DNA of 24,607 nt from an uncultured Collinsella sp. Lineage in GTDB: Bacteria > Actinomycetota > Coriobacteriia > Coriobacteriales > Coriobacteriaceae. Below, one piece after another: positions 14,671 to 22,576 of this stretch. Location of the stretch: positions 1 to 24,607 of the forward strand of contig CABUCQ010000018.1 of the NCBI GenBank assembly GCA_902490095.1, given 5' to 3'. Within the stretch, counting starts at the first letter, position 1. Each line of letters starts with the position of its first letter. Below the pieces are notes generated by a model. It ran no database searches. It was not told where the DNA came from and saw only the letters and a list, made by a program, of their open reading frames with translations. Position numbers and translations under genes: made by a program.

Positions 14671-14749
14671 TGTAACACATGACTGACGGCTCTGCCCTCA
14701 TGCTTTTCCAAGATTCCGATTTAGATTGCTGACTCTTGGAGGGCGGAGT

Positions 14750-15910
14750 ATGAAAAACCGTACGGTTTTGCTTTATATGACGTTCGTTTTTCTGTCGAAC
14801 TTCAGCACCATTTTGTATTTTCTGACGGTTTACCTTGAATTTGTCGGATTCTCGATGGTGGCGATTTCTAGCATGATGATTGCATATCAAGTGAGCAAGT
14901 TCATCCTTGAAGTTCCCACTGGCTATATTGCTGATAGGTTTGGACGAAAGACAAGCGGTCTCGTTGGCGTCGTGGGAATGCTTGGATACTACGCCGCCCT
15001 GCTTTTCGTCCGTTCTCCTCTGCTTTTAATCGGCGCGTTTGCTCTCAAGGGTTTTGCCGTTGCATGTGTGAGCGGATCCATAGAAGCAATTTACATTGAC
15101 AGTGTCTCTCAGGACCAGCTCGTAAGACTTAATGTCGTTGAGCGATTTGTTTTCTATGCCTCTTATGCCATCTCCGCTTGTGCGGGCGGTTTCATTTCGT
15201 CTGTCGGTGCATATCTCATTGGTCTTTCGGCAGATATCATCGCAATGGTGTTGACGTTGGTTGTCGTTGTCTGCATTCCTGAGATGCGAAGAGGGGGCAC
15301 TACGGCGACACCTGAGCGTGGAATTAGCCCGAAGACGATCGGAGCCGCTATTGCGTACAATCGCATTCTTCGTTCGGCGTTCATCATGGACTGTTCTCAG
15401 GCGTTTGCTTTTGTCGCCCTGGAAGACTTTTTCTCACTGCTGCTTGCGGGTCGCGGAATGAATGCCGTCGCTTCGGGTGTGACCATTGCGGTCCAGCTCC
15501 TTGCCTCGGCCTCCATGGGGCTTATTGTGCCCAATGTGATTGCTCATGTCGACAAGGGCCGTTTTGCGCGTATTTGCGGCATTGTGCGCCTTTCCCTGAC
15601 TGCCCTGTTTTTGATTCCCCTTACTCCGGCTAATTTGCTGCCCGTGTTCTATGTGCTGCAGACGGTTGCGTACTCGTTGTTTGCCCCAATCAAATATTCA
15701 GTTTTTCAAAATGCTGCCGATTCTTCGATGCGCTGTTCACTGATTTCGGTTCAAAGCCAGATGGTGGCGGTGGGTGCCGTTCTTTTCTATCTGCTCAACG
15801 CTGTGTTGAGTAGCGTTGCAGGCATTCGAGTCGTATTGCTTGTTGCGCTCGGGATTTCTTCCTTGGTGTATATCCCCGCGCTCTTTCGTCTTACAAGTCA
15901 AAGGCCGTGA
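14750..15910 (+). CDS. MFS transporter (third, unrelated to the tandem pair)
   Basis: A 386-residue, 12-helix major facilitator protein. The first helix begins almost at once (MKNRTVLLYMTFVFLSNF) and the loop 2-3 signature GYIADRFGRK lies at about 59-68, preceded by EVPTG, a pattern common in drug-efflux-like members. A basic loop RRGGTTATPERG (about 182-193) separates the halves. ATG is placed directly after GGAGGGCGGAGT; a GTG 24 nt upstream is less likely. It shows no clear similarity to the two MFS genes above. Position suggests control by the upstream LysR regulator and an export role, both inferred. Confidence 0.9.
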   Translation: MKNRTVLLYMTFVFLSNFSTILYFLTVYLEFVGFSMVAISSMMIAYQVSKFILEVPTGYIADRFGRKTSGLVGVVGMLGYYAALLFVRSPLLLIGAFALKGFAVACVSGSIEAIYIDSVSQDQLVRLNVVERFVFYASYAISACAGGFISSVGAYLIGLSADIIAMVLTLVVVVCIPEMRRGGTTATPERGISPKTIGAAIAYNRILRSAFIMDCSQAFAFVALEDFFSLLLAGRGMNAVASGVTIAVQLLASASMGLIVPNVIAHVDKGRFARICGIVRLSLTALFLIPLTPANLLPVFYVLQTVAYSLFAPIKYSVFQNAADSSMRCSLISVQSQMVAVGAVLFYLLNAVLSSVAGIRVVLLVALGISSLVYIPALFRLTSQRP

Positions 15911-15943
15911 GTATTTGGACATCGATAACTTATATATCAACGC

Positions 15944-15977
15944 AATAAACCCGAGCGCGAGGGCGTTTGGGTTTATT
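15944..15977 (+). terminator. terminator after the third MFS gene
   Basis: A 9-bp perfect stem (AATAAACCC, 15944-15952, with GGGTTTATT, 15969-15977) followed by ATTG. The U content is in the stem end only, so it may be modest. A GGCGG/CCGCC hairpin (15997-16013) follows in the ackA leader. No convincing promoter for ackA is seen in 15911-16030. Confidence 0.55.
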
Positions 15978-16030
15978 ATTGAAACGTATGTAACCTGGCG
16001 GCGCCACACCGCCTGTTAGTAGGGAGACAC

Positions 16031-17209
16031 ATGAACGTTCTGGTCGTCAACGCAGGATCTTCGACCCTTAAGTATCAGGTCATCGATACCAAGTCCCACA
16101 AGGTGTCCGCAAAGGGCTCCTGCGAGCGCGTCTGCTTTACCGGCGGTACCTTCACCCACGCTGCCAACGGTTCCAAGAAGGTGACCGAGAACATCGAGTT
16201 CCCCGACCACAAGGTCGCCATCGAGGTCGTCCTGAAGGACCTCGAGGCCAACGGCGTCAAGATCGAGGGTATTGGTCACCGTATCGTTCAGGGCGGCTGG
16301 TACTTTGGTGATTCCTCCCTCGTCGACGAGGACGTCCTCGCCAAGATCCGCGAGGTTGCCCCGCTGGCGCCGCTGCACAACAACCCCGAGGCCAACGTTA
16401 TCGAGTACTGCCTGGAGCAGTATCCCGATCTGCCCAACGTTACGGTCTACGACACCGCTTTTCACTTCAACATGCCCGAGGTTGCCAAGACCTACGCCCT
16501 TCCCAAGGATGTTTGCGACAAGCTGCACATCCGTAAGTACGGCGCCCACGGCACCAGCTATCGCTACATCTCCAAGAAGGTCGCCGAGATGACCAACGGC
16601 GAGGCCCGCAAGGTCGTCGTGTGCCACATCGGCTCTGGTGCCTCTCTGTGCGCCATCGAGGACGGCAAGTGCATGGATACCACCATGGGCTTGACGCCGC
16701 TCGACGGCGTCATGATGGGCACCCGCTGCGGCTCCATCGACCCGGCTACCGTGTGCTACCTGCAGCGCGAGGGTGGCTACACCTTCGACGAGGTCGACGA
16801 GATGATGAACAAGAAGTCCGGCCTTTTGGCTGTGACCGGCGGCAAGACCAACGACTGCCGCAACGTCGAGGAGCTCGCCGCTGCTGGTGACCCTGAGGCT
16901 CAGCTCGCCTTCGACATGTTCGTCTACAAGATTGCCGCCAAGGCTGCCGAGATGGCCACTTCCATGTGCGGCATGGACACGCTGGTCTTCACCGCCGGCA
17001 TCGGTGAGCACGCTCCGGCCGTTCGCGCCGGCGTTGCCGACCGTCTGGCCTTTATGGGCGTCAAGATGGACCATGCCCGTAACGCCCTGCGTGGCGACGG
17101 CGCTTGGTGCCTGTCTGCCAAGGATTCCAAGGTCAAGATCTTTGTCATCCCCACGGACGAGGAGTTCATGATCGCTTCCGACGTCGAGCGCATCGTCAAC
17201 GGCAAGTAG
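16031..17209 (+). CDS. ackA: acetate kinase, copy 1 (divergent active site)
   Basis: A 392-residue ASKHA-fold acyl-phosphate kinase: acetyl phosphate + ADP to acetate + ATP, the energy-yielding step of acetate fermentation. Family motifs are in place: NAGSSTLKY (7-15), GHRIVQGG (82-89), APLHN (113-117), DTAFHFNMP (141-149), YGAHGTS (170-176), GSGASL (201-206), MGTRCGSIDPA (229-239), FTAGIGE (320-326), TDEE (375-378). Against well-studied AckA enzymes several positions differ: HGG is QGG, YGFHGTSH is YGAHGTSY, the GNGAS Asn is Ser202, NAGSSS is NAGSST, and SGDIDP is CGSIDP. ATG follows GGGAGA. It is followed by its own terminator and a paralogue. Codon use is strongly GC-ending, suggesting high expression. 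Confidence 0.95.
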   Translation: MNVLVVNAGSSTLKYQVIDTKSHKVSAKGSCERVCFTGGTFTHAANGSKKVTENIEFPDHKVAIEVVLKDLEANGVKIEGIGHRIVQGGWYFGDSSLVDEDVLAKIREVAPLAPLHNNPEANVIEYCLEQYPDLPNVTVYDTAFHFNMPEVAKTYALPKDVCDKLHIRKYGAHGTSYRYISKKVAEMTNGEARKVVVCHIGSGASLCAIEDGKCMDTTMGLTPLDGVMMGTRCGSIDPATVCYLQREGGYTFDEVDEMMNKKSGLLAVTGGKTNDCRNVEELAAAGDPEAQLAFDMFVYKIAAKAAEMATSMCGMDTLVFTAGIGEHAPAVRAGVADRLAFMGVKMDHARNALRGDGAWCLSAKDSKVKIFVIPTDEEFMIASDVERIVNGK

Positions 17210-17220
17210 TTGCAAGAGGG

Positions 17221-17259
17221 GAGGGGCTGGACGACCAAGTGCCGTTCAGCCCCTCTTTT
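17221..17259 (+). terminator. intrinsic terminator after acetate kinase copy 1
   Basis: An 11-bp stem (17221-17231 with 17245-17255, one G-U pair) and a UUUU run, 11 nt after the stop. The next 110 nt are AT-rich with an AAGTT/AACTT dyad near 17300-17315 and probably hold the promoter of copy 2, although no clean -35/-10 pair is visible. Confidence 0.85.
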
Positions 17260-17373
17260 GCGCTCGTTGGGCGATATGCCTGATAGTTATTTATTAAGTT
17301 GTGATAACTTCTTATTAACATGCGGCCGCCTTAAGGGGTCTGCGTCGACCGTATTGCACTGCAAAGGAGTCTC

Positions 17374-18552
17374 ATGAACGTACTTGTTGTCAACGCCGGC
17401 AGCTCAAGCCTTAAATATCAGCTTTTGGATACCGATGCCCGCGAGGTTTTCGCCAAGGGCAACTGCGAACGTATCGGTTCGGACATGGGCATCTTTGGCC
17501 ACTCCGAGAACGGTGGCGCCAAGCAGACCGAGGAGGTCCCTTTCCCCGATCATCGCTCTGCTATCGCTCGCGTGCTCGAGGAGCTCGAGAAGACCGACTT
17601 TACGATTGATGGCATTGGCCATCGTATCGTTCAGGGCGGCTGGCACTTCGATGATTCCGCGGTCGTCGACGATGAGGTCATGGCTAAGATCCTTGAGGTG
17701 GCCCCGCTCGCTCCGCTGCACAATTACGGCGAGGCGGCGGCAATCGAATATTGCCGCGAGAAGTATCCGGAGCTGCCCAACGTGGCCGTCTTCGACACCT
17801 CGTTCCACATGACCATGCCCGAGGTCGCCTACACCTACGCGCTGCCCAAGGACGTGTGCGACAAGTACCACGTGCGCAAGTACGGCGCACACGGTACGAG
17901 CCACCGCTACGAGTGGATGATGGCCAAGGAGATCCTGGGCTCGCGCTGCCACCGCCTGCTTTCGTGCCATCTGGGCAACGGTGCTTCGCTTGCCGCCATT
18001 GAGGACGGCGTGTGCCGCGATACCACGATGGGCCTCACGCCGCTTGACGGCCTGATGATGGGCACCCGTTGTGGTTCCATTGACCCGGCCACCGTGTGCT
18101 ACCTGCAGCGCGAGGGCGGCTACAGCTACCAGGAAGTCGACGACATGATGAACAAGCAGTCCGGCCTGCTTGCCATTTCGGGCATCTCCAACGACGCCCG
18201 CGACATCCGCACGCGCGCCTCCGAGGGAGATGAGCGCTGCCTGCTCGCCTTCGATATGTTTGCCTACAAGGCTATGCAGCAGGCCGGCTCCATGATCGCC
18301 TCCATGGCGGGCGTGGATACCATCACCTTTACCGCCGGCATCGGCGAGAACGACTGGTCGATTCGCAAGGCCTTCTGCGACTGCTTTGAGTGGCTGGGCG
18401 TGCGCATCGACAATAACAAGAACCGCGAGGCCGTGGGCAACGGCCCGCAGGTCATCAGCGCCGCCGGTTCCGCCGTCACGGTCATGGTCATCCCCACCGA
18501 CGAGGAATACATGATCGCCCACGACGTCGAGCGTCTGACCAAGAACAACTAA
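17374..18552 (+). CDS. acetate kinase, copy 2
   Basis: A 392-residue acetate kinase of exactly the same length as copy 1 and clearly its tandem duplicate, with long identical blocks such as GHRIVQGGW and MGTRCGSIDPATVCYLQRE. It keeps more of the canonical residues: NAGSSSLKY (7-15), YGAHGTSHRY (170-179) and GNGASL (201-206). It shares the QGG, YGAHG and CGSIDP substitutions with copy 1, so these predate the duplication. FTAGIGEN and TDEEYMIA (375-382) are normal. ATG follows AAAGGAG. A terminator separates it from copy 1, so independent regulation is likely. It converges on the phosphate acetyltransferase gene, its pathway partner. Confidence 0.95.
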   Translation: MNVLVVNAGSSSLKYQLLDTDAREVFAKGNCERIGSDMGIFGHSENGGAKQTEEVPFPDHRSAIARVLEELEKTDFTIDGIGHRIVQGGWHFDDSAVVDDEVMAKILEVAPLAPLHNYGEAAAIEYCREKYPELPNVAVFDTSFHMTMPEVAYTYALPKDVCDKYHVRKYGAHGTSHRYEWMMAKEILGSRCHRLLSCHLGNGASLAAIEDGVCRDTTMGLTPLDGLMMGTRCGSIDPATVCYLQREGGYSYQEVDDMMNKQSGLLAISGISNDARDIRTRASEGDERCLLAFDMFAYKAMQQAGSMIASMAGVDTITFTAGIGENDWSIRKAFCDCFEWLGVRIDNNKNREAVGNGPQVISAAGSAVTVMVIPTDEEYMIAHDVERLTKNN

Positions 18553-18575
18553 CGCACGCATTTGCAAGTAAACGA

Positions 18576-18611
18576 AAGGCCTCCAGAGCAACAGCTCCGG
18601 AGGCCTTTTTT
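18576..18611 (+). terminator. intrinsic terminator after acetate kinase copy 2
   Basis: A 9-bp AAGGCCTCC stem extended by GAGC/GCTC around an ACA-type loop (18576-18607), ending in a run of T (18606-18610), 23 nt after the stop. Confidence 0.9.
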
Positions 18612-18626
18612 ACTAGCAGGCGGACG

Positions 18627-18840
18627 GCGGAAACCCCATCCCATTTCGAGCGCAAATACTGGGACACGCTTTCCGGTTGAGGCACGTTGCGGAAAGTGCG
18701 ACCCACAATAAAGCATAATTCCGTCCCACGGTTTCCCAAACAGGCCCCAAGCGGAAGCTGCATCCCACAATCCGCCTTCAAACCGGGACACACTTTCCGG
18801 TGGGCCAGACATCAGACCGCAGCCAACATTTCGGTCCCAA
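18627..18840. repeat. diverged tandem duplication in the ackA2/pta intergenic region
   Basis: Two imperfect copies start at 18627 and 18751, an offset of 124 nt. Each begins GCGGAA, has CATCCCA 11 nt later, and contains GGGACACRCTTTCCGG (18661-18676 and 18785-18800, 15 of 16 identical), then CCGTCCCA or CGGTCCCA at the end. Between the shared blocks the copies have drifted. Short frames read through the repeat on the minus strand, but they have no ribosome binding site and overlap the ackA2 end, so I do not call them genes. The 18841-18960 remainder shows nothing recognisable. Confidence 0.7.
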
Positions 18841-18960
18841 AGTGACCATATCTGCATCGTTTGACCCTCCAGCAACGGCACTCATCCATTCAGTTTTTCA
18901 GCGCCAGCTCGTAGCCAAGCCGCCGTCCACCCCAGATACCCTGATTGCTACGCGGCGGTA

Positions 18961-19091
18961 GAAGGCCGTACGGGCTAACCCCTGAAAACACTCCGCAGAC
19001 CAGAAACGCCCCCGTTCGTAGCTCCGAAGGAGCAGAACGGGGGCGTTTCATTGGTCGAGGACGTTTTCAGGGGTTAGCCCGTACGGCCTTC
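18961..19091. repeat. long inverted repeat 2 (perfect 29-bp arms) at the ackA2/pta junction
   Basis: Arms 18961-18989 and 19063-19091 are perfectly complementary. Inside are GACCA/TGGTC (18998-19002, 19052-19056), a perfect 15-bp stem (19003-19017 with 19035-19049, GC-rich core) and a terminal GCTCC/GGAGC hairpin (19021-19033), so the whole 131 nt can fold as one nested hairpin. It begins 14 nt after the pta stop on the minus strand. The inner stem followed by GUUUC could terminate transcription; the outer arms are longer than termination needs. Confidence 0.93.
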
Positions 19092-19105
19092 GGGCGATGC
19101 GTACG

Positions 19106-20086
19106 CTACTCAGCCATCTGAGCCTGGACGGCGGTGATGGCTACGACACCCACGATGTCGTCGGCAGAGCAGCCGCGCGAAAGGTCGTTGACCGGCTTGG
19201 CGATGCCCTGCAGGATGGGGCCGTAAGCGTCGGCGCCGGCGAAGCGCTGGACCAGCTTGTAGCCGATGTTGCCGGCCTCGAGATCGGGGAACACAAGCAC
19301 GTTGGCCTTGCCGGCAACGGAGGAGCCGGGGGCCTTGAGCTGGGCGACGGTGGGAACGATGGCGGCGTCGAGCTGCAGGTCGCCGTCGATGGCGAGCTCG
19401 GGAGCCTTCTCCTTGCAGAACTTTACGGCCTCTTGGACCTTCTTGGCGACCTCGCCGCCGGCGGAGCCCATGGTGGAGTAGGAGAGCATGGCCACGTGCG
19501 GCTCAACGTTGCCCATGAAGGTGGACCAGGAGTGAGCGGAGGCGATGGCGATCTCGGAGAGCTCGTCGGAGGACGGGTTGATGTTGAGGCCGCAGTCGGC
19601 GAAGATCAGCGTGCCGTCGGTGCCGAACTGCGGGGTGTCGGTGCACATCACGAAGAAGGCCGAGACCAGCTTGGTGCCCGGGGCGGTCTTGAGGATCTGA
19701 AGTGCAGGGCGCAGGGTGTCGGCGGTGGAGTGGCAGGCGCCGGAGACCAAGCCGTCGGCGTCGCCCATCTTGACCATCATGGTGCCAAAGTAGGTGGCGT
19801 CCATCACCTGGGCGCGAGCCTGCTCGATGGTAACGCCCTTCTTGGCGCGGAGCTCAGCAAACTTCTGCGCATACTCCTCGTGCTTCTCGGCATTGCGCGG
19901 GTCGATGACGGTAGCGCCGGGAACGTTGATCTCGTCGGGGTTGCCCAGGATGACGATCTTTGCCAGGCCCTCCTCGATGATTTTGGTGGCCGCGACGATA
20001 GTGCGCGGATCCTCGCCCTCGGGCAGGACGATCGTCTTAAGGTCGGCCTTGGCGGCAGACTTCATACGGTTTAGGAAATCGCTCAT
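19106..20086 (-). CDS. pta: phosphate acetyltransferase
   Basis: A 326-residue enzyme of the short Pta type (no N-terminal P-loop domain) that makes acetyl phosphate from acetyl-CoA and phosphate, feeding acetate kinase. Motifs: TIVLPEGEDPRT (18-29), GDADGLVSGACHSTADTLRPAL (about 108-129), the F-x-M-C-T-D region, NPSSDELSEIA (170-180), MLSYSTMGSAGG (about 200-211), GELQxDAAI-like DGDLQLDAAIVP, and NVLVFPDLEAGNIGYKLVQR (about 265-284). All core Pta signatures are intact. ATG follows AAGGAGTAAC. It converges with the tandem acetate kinase genes rather than being in one operon, so the two steps are separately transcribed. Its leader contains a terminator-like hairpin. Confidence 0.96.
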   Translation of the reverse strand: MSDFLNRMKSAAKADLKTIVLPEGEDPRTIVAATKIIEEGLAKIVILGNPDEINVPGATVIDPRNAEKHEEYAQKFAELRAKKGVTIEQARAQVMDATYFGTMMVKMGDADGLVSGACHSTADTLRPALQILKTAPGTKLVSAFFVMCTDTPQFGTDGTLIFADCGLNINPSSDELSEIAIASAHSWSTFMGNVEPHVAMLSYSTMGSAGGEVAKKVQEAVKFCKEKAPELAIDGDLQLDAAIVPTVAQLKAPGSSVAGKANVLVFPDLEAGNIGYKLVQRFAGADAYGPILQGIAKPVNDLSRGCSADDIVGVVAITAVQAQMAE

Positions 20087-20139
20087 GTTACTCCTTACAA
20101 GCGTTTCGCTAAGCTCCAGGCACCCGGCTGTTCACGAAT

Positions 20140-20160
20140 AAACCCGCTGCTAGCGGGTTT
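20140..20160 (-). other. terminator-like hairpin in the pta leader
   Basis: A perfect 9-bp AAACCCGCT/AGCGGGTTT stem with a 3-nt loop, followed on the minus strand by UUUAUU. It lies between the divergent promoter region and the pta start, where no upstream gene needs terminating, so it may attenuate or protect the pta transcript. No leader reading frame with a notable codon run is seen. Confidence 0.55.
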
Positions 20161-20213
20161 ACCTTTCAATTATGTACGCCGCGGTGCTTGAGCTTTCCTT
20201 GTGTGGCAAGCTC

Positions 20214-20239
20214 ATTATAGGACGCATTAGCGCTATAAT
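20214..20239. promoter_or_regulatory. divergent -10 boxes for pta (minus) and glf (plus)
   Basis: TATAAT occurs on the minus strand at 20214-20219 and on the plus strand at 20234-20239, only 14 bp apart and pointing outwards to pta and glf. Neither has a good -35 at 16-18 bp. The two promoters would overlap and compete. The predicted pta leader is about 120 nt and the glf leader about 70 nt. Confidence 0.5.
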
Positions 20240-20317
20240 CGCTCTGATAAATATGTCTCGAAGAATGTTCGAGAAAAGCCCAGCTAACGAGCCCGTGGCT
20301 TTTGACAAGGAGTATCG

Positions 20318-21520
20318 ATGCAGATTACCTCAGGCCTGCCTGAAGGCTTTAACGCCGGCGCGTACGACATGATTGTCGTCGGTGCTGGATATGCCGGTGC
20401 CGTTTGCGCCCGCCGTCTCGCCGAGACTATCGGCTATCGTGTTGCCGTTTTGGAGCGCCGTAGCCACATTGCGGGCAATGCCTATGACTGCACTGACGAG
20501 GCCGGAATCCTGATCCACGAGTACGGTCCGCATATCTATCACACCTTTAACGAGCGCGTTCACAATTTCCTGTCGCGCTTTACCAAGTGGACGGATTATC
20601 AGCACAAGGTGCTCGCCAACATCAACGGTACCCTTATGCCCGTGCCCTTCAACCATGCGAGTCTCAAGCTCGCCTTTGGTGACGAGCGCGGCGAGGAGCT
20701 GTATCAGAAGCTCGTGGAGACCTTTGGCAAGGATGTCAAGGTGCCCATTATGGAGCTTCGTAAGAAGAACGACCCCGACTTGGCCGAGGTCGCCGATTAC
20801 GTCTACGAGAACGTCTTTTTGCATTACACCATGAAGCAGTGGGGCCAGACGCCCGATCAGATCGACCCCTCGATCACCGGCCGCGTTCCCGTCTTTGTGG
20901 GTGATGATGACCGCTACTTCCCGCAAGCTCCCTTCCAGGGCATGCCGCAGGAGGGCTACACGGCGCTCTTTGAGCACATGCTCGACCACGACCTGATCGA
21001 CGTGTTCTGCGACGTGGACGCCCGCGATCTCTTTGAGATCGACGAGACCACCGTCAAGATCGACGGCAAGGTCTATGGTGGCGAGATCGTCTACACCGGT
21101 CCACTCGACGAGCTGTTCAACCTCGACTTGGGTGCGTTGCCGTACCGCACGCTCGATATGAAGTTCGAGACGCTCGATATGGACCAGTTCCAGCCCGTGG
21201 GCACCGTCAACTACACCACGAGCGAGGACTACACGCGTATCACCGAGTTCAAGAACATGACCGGTCAGGTTCTGCCCGGCAAGACCACCATCATGAAGGA
21301 GTACTCCAAGGCCTATACGCCCGGCTCGGGCGAGACGCCGTACTACGCCATTCTTGAGCCCGAGAACCGTGAGCTCTATGAGCGCTATCTTGAGCGCGTC
21401 CAGAACCTGACGAACTTCCACCCGGTGGGTCGTCTGGCCGAGTATCGTTACTATGATATGGACGCCGTGACCAATTCCGCCCTCGATCTTTCGGATGAGA
21501 TTATCGCCTGCCATGCATAA
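20318..21520 (+). CDS. glf: UDP-galactopyranose mutase
   Basis: A 400-residue FAD enzyme converting UDP-galactopyranose to UDP-galactofuranose, the donor for galactofuranose in surface glycans. The dinucleotide-binding VVGAGYAGAVCA lies at 20-31, followed by VLERRSHIAGNAYD (about 45-58), HEYGPHIYHT (about 68-77), FLHYTMKQWGQTPDQID and RVPV (about 165-190), and PYRTLDMKFE / YTTSEDYTRITEFK in the substrate domain. ATG follows AAGGAGTATCG. The first 15 residues are an extra tail before the FAD fold. The gene overlaps a family 2 glycosyltransferase gene by 8 nt, so the pair is one operon, probably making or transferring a galactofuranose-containing chain. Confidence 0.95.
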   Translation: MQITSGLPEGFNAGAYDMIVVGAGYAGAVCARRLAETIGYRVAVLERRSHIAGNAYDCTDEAGILIHEYGPHIYHTFNERVHNFLSRFTKWTDYQHKVLANINGTLMPVPFNHASLKLAFGDERGEELYQKLVETFGKDVKVPIMELRKKNDPDLAEVADYVYENVFLHYTMKQWGQTPDQIDPSITGRVPVFVGDDDRYFPQAPFQGMPQEGYTALFEHMLDHDLIDVFCDVDARDLFEIDETTVKIDGKVYGGEIVYTGPLDELFNLDLGALPYRTLDMKFETLDMDQFQPVGTVNYTTSEDYTRITEFKNMTGQVLPGKTTIMKEYSKAYTPGSGETPYYAILEPENRELYERYLERVQNLTNFHPVGRLAEYRYYDMDAVTNSALDLSDEIIACHA

Positions 21521-22544
21521 AGTCATAACATTCGGTATTCCCTCGTATAATGCCGCTAAGGATATGGACCATTGCATCACCTCCATCTTGGAGGGGAGCA
21601 ATTACGCCACCGATATCGAGATTATCGTGGTGGACGACGGCTCCAAGGACGAGACGGCCGCCAAGGCCGACGAGTGGGAGGCACGTTATCCCGGTATCAT
21701 TCGCGCGGTACACCAGGAGAACGGTGGCCACGGTATTGCCGTCCTTTCGGGTCTGCGCGAGGCACAGGGCACCTACTACAAGGTTGTCGACTCGGATGAC
21801 TGGCTCGACGCTGCGGCTCTTTCGACTATGCTGTCGATTCTGCGTGGCTTTGAAGAGCGTGACCAGCGCGTTGACCTGTTTATCTCGAACTACGTGTACG
21901 AGAAGGTTTACGAGGGCACGCATACCGCTATTGGCTACAAATTTGCCCTGCCGCGCAAGAAGATCTTTTCCTGGGATCAGATCGGTCATTTCCGCCTGGA
22001 CCAGAACCTACTCATGCACAGCCTGTGCTATCGCACGGATGTGTTGCGCGAGTCCAACCTTCCCATGCCGCCGCACACGTTCTATGTGGACAACATCTAC
22101 GCCTACGTGCCGCTGCCGCGTTGCAAGACCATGTACTATGCCGACATCGACCTCTATCGCTACTTTATCGGTCGCGAGGGCCAGAGCGTCAACGAGGCAA
22201 CGATGGTCAAGCGTCTGGACCAGCAGTTCCGTGTTACGCGTATCATGATGGAGTCGTACCACCTGTACAGCGATGTTGAGTCGTCTCGTCTGCGCTCGTA
22301 CATGATGGGCTACTTCACCATGATGATGGCGATCTGCTCAGTGCTCACTAAGCTTTCCGAGGAAGATTGCGCCGACGAGCGCCTAAAGACGCTGTGGAAT
22401 GATTTGAAGGCCTACGACGAGCGCATGTATCGTCGTGCCCGCTACGGCGTGGTCGGGTTCTTCACCAATCTGCGCGGACGGGCCGGAGACAAAACCACAC
22501 TCGGCCTATACCGTCTTGCCTCTAAGATCTTCAAATTCAACTAA
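21513..22544 (+). CDS. family 2 glycosyltransferase
   Basis: A 343-residue GT-A-fold inverting glycosyltransferase acting at the cytoplasmic membrane face. FGIPSYNAAKDM (7-18), EIIVVDDGSKDET (36-48), NGGHGIAVLSGL (70-81) and the metal-binding DSDDWLD (93-99) are the usual family motifs. There is no membrane helix. The first Met that directly precedes the fold (21513) overlaps the glf stop by 8 nt; ATG 21495 in the same frame is an alternative. Coupling to glf suggests that it uses UDP-galactofuranose or builds the same glycan; the exact linkage cannot be told. A long inverted repeat begins 32 nt after its stop. Confidence 0.92.
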   Translation: MHKVITFGIPSYNAAKDMDHCITSILEGSNYATDIEIIVVDDGSKDETAAKADEWEARYPGIIRAVHQENGGHGIAVLSGLREAQGTYYKVVDSDDWLDAAALSTMLSILRGFEERDQRVDLFISNYVYEKVYEGTHTAIGYKFALPRKKIFSWDQIGHFRLDQNLLMHSLCYRTDVLRESNLPMPPHTFYVDNIYAYVPLPRCKTMYYADIDLYRYFIGREGQSVNEATMVKRLDQQFRVTRIMMESYHLYSDVESSRLRSYMMGYFTMMMAICSVLTKLSEEDCADERLKTLWNDLKAYDERMYRRARYGVVGFFTNLRGRAGDKTTLGLYRLASKIFKFN

Positions 22545-22576
22545 CTGTTGAGTAATCGCTGCTGATAGGTTGACTG

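Noticed and set aside
14726..14749. Upstream start for the third MFS gene
   Set aside because: The upstream codons lie in the ribosome binding site region; the ATG at 14750 directly follows GGAGGGCGGAGT.
16016..18591. Long minus-strand frames opposite both acetate kinase genes (about 395-400 codons each)
   Set aside because: They arise from strongly GC-ending codons of the ack genes, are Val/Gly/His/Leu rich, lack ribosome binding sites and match no family.
18488..18881. Minus-strand frames of 101-110 codons covering the tandem duplication
   Set aside because: They overlap the ackA2 end and its terminator, have no ribosome binding site, and the shared PESVS-like peptide simply reflects the DNA repeat.
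18961..19091. Inverted repeats as terminal repeats of an insertion sequence or MITE
   Set aside because: No transposase and no flanking target duplication; the arms of the four elements are unrelated to each other.
20330..21601. Minus-strand frame of 423 codons opposite glf
   Set aside because: Antisense shadow of a clear UDP-galactopyranose mutase gene.
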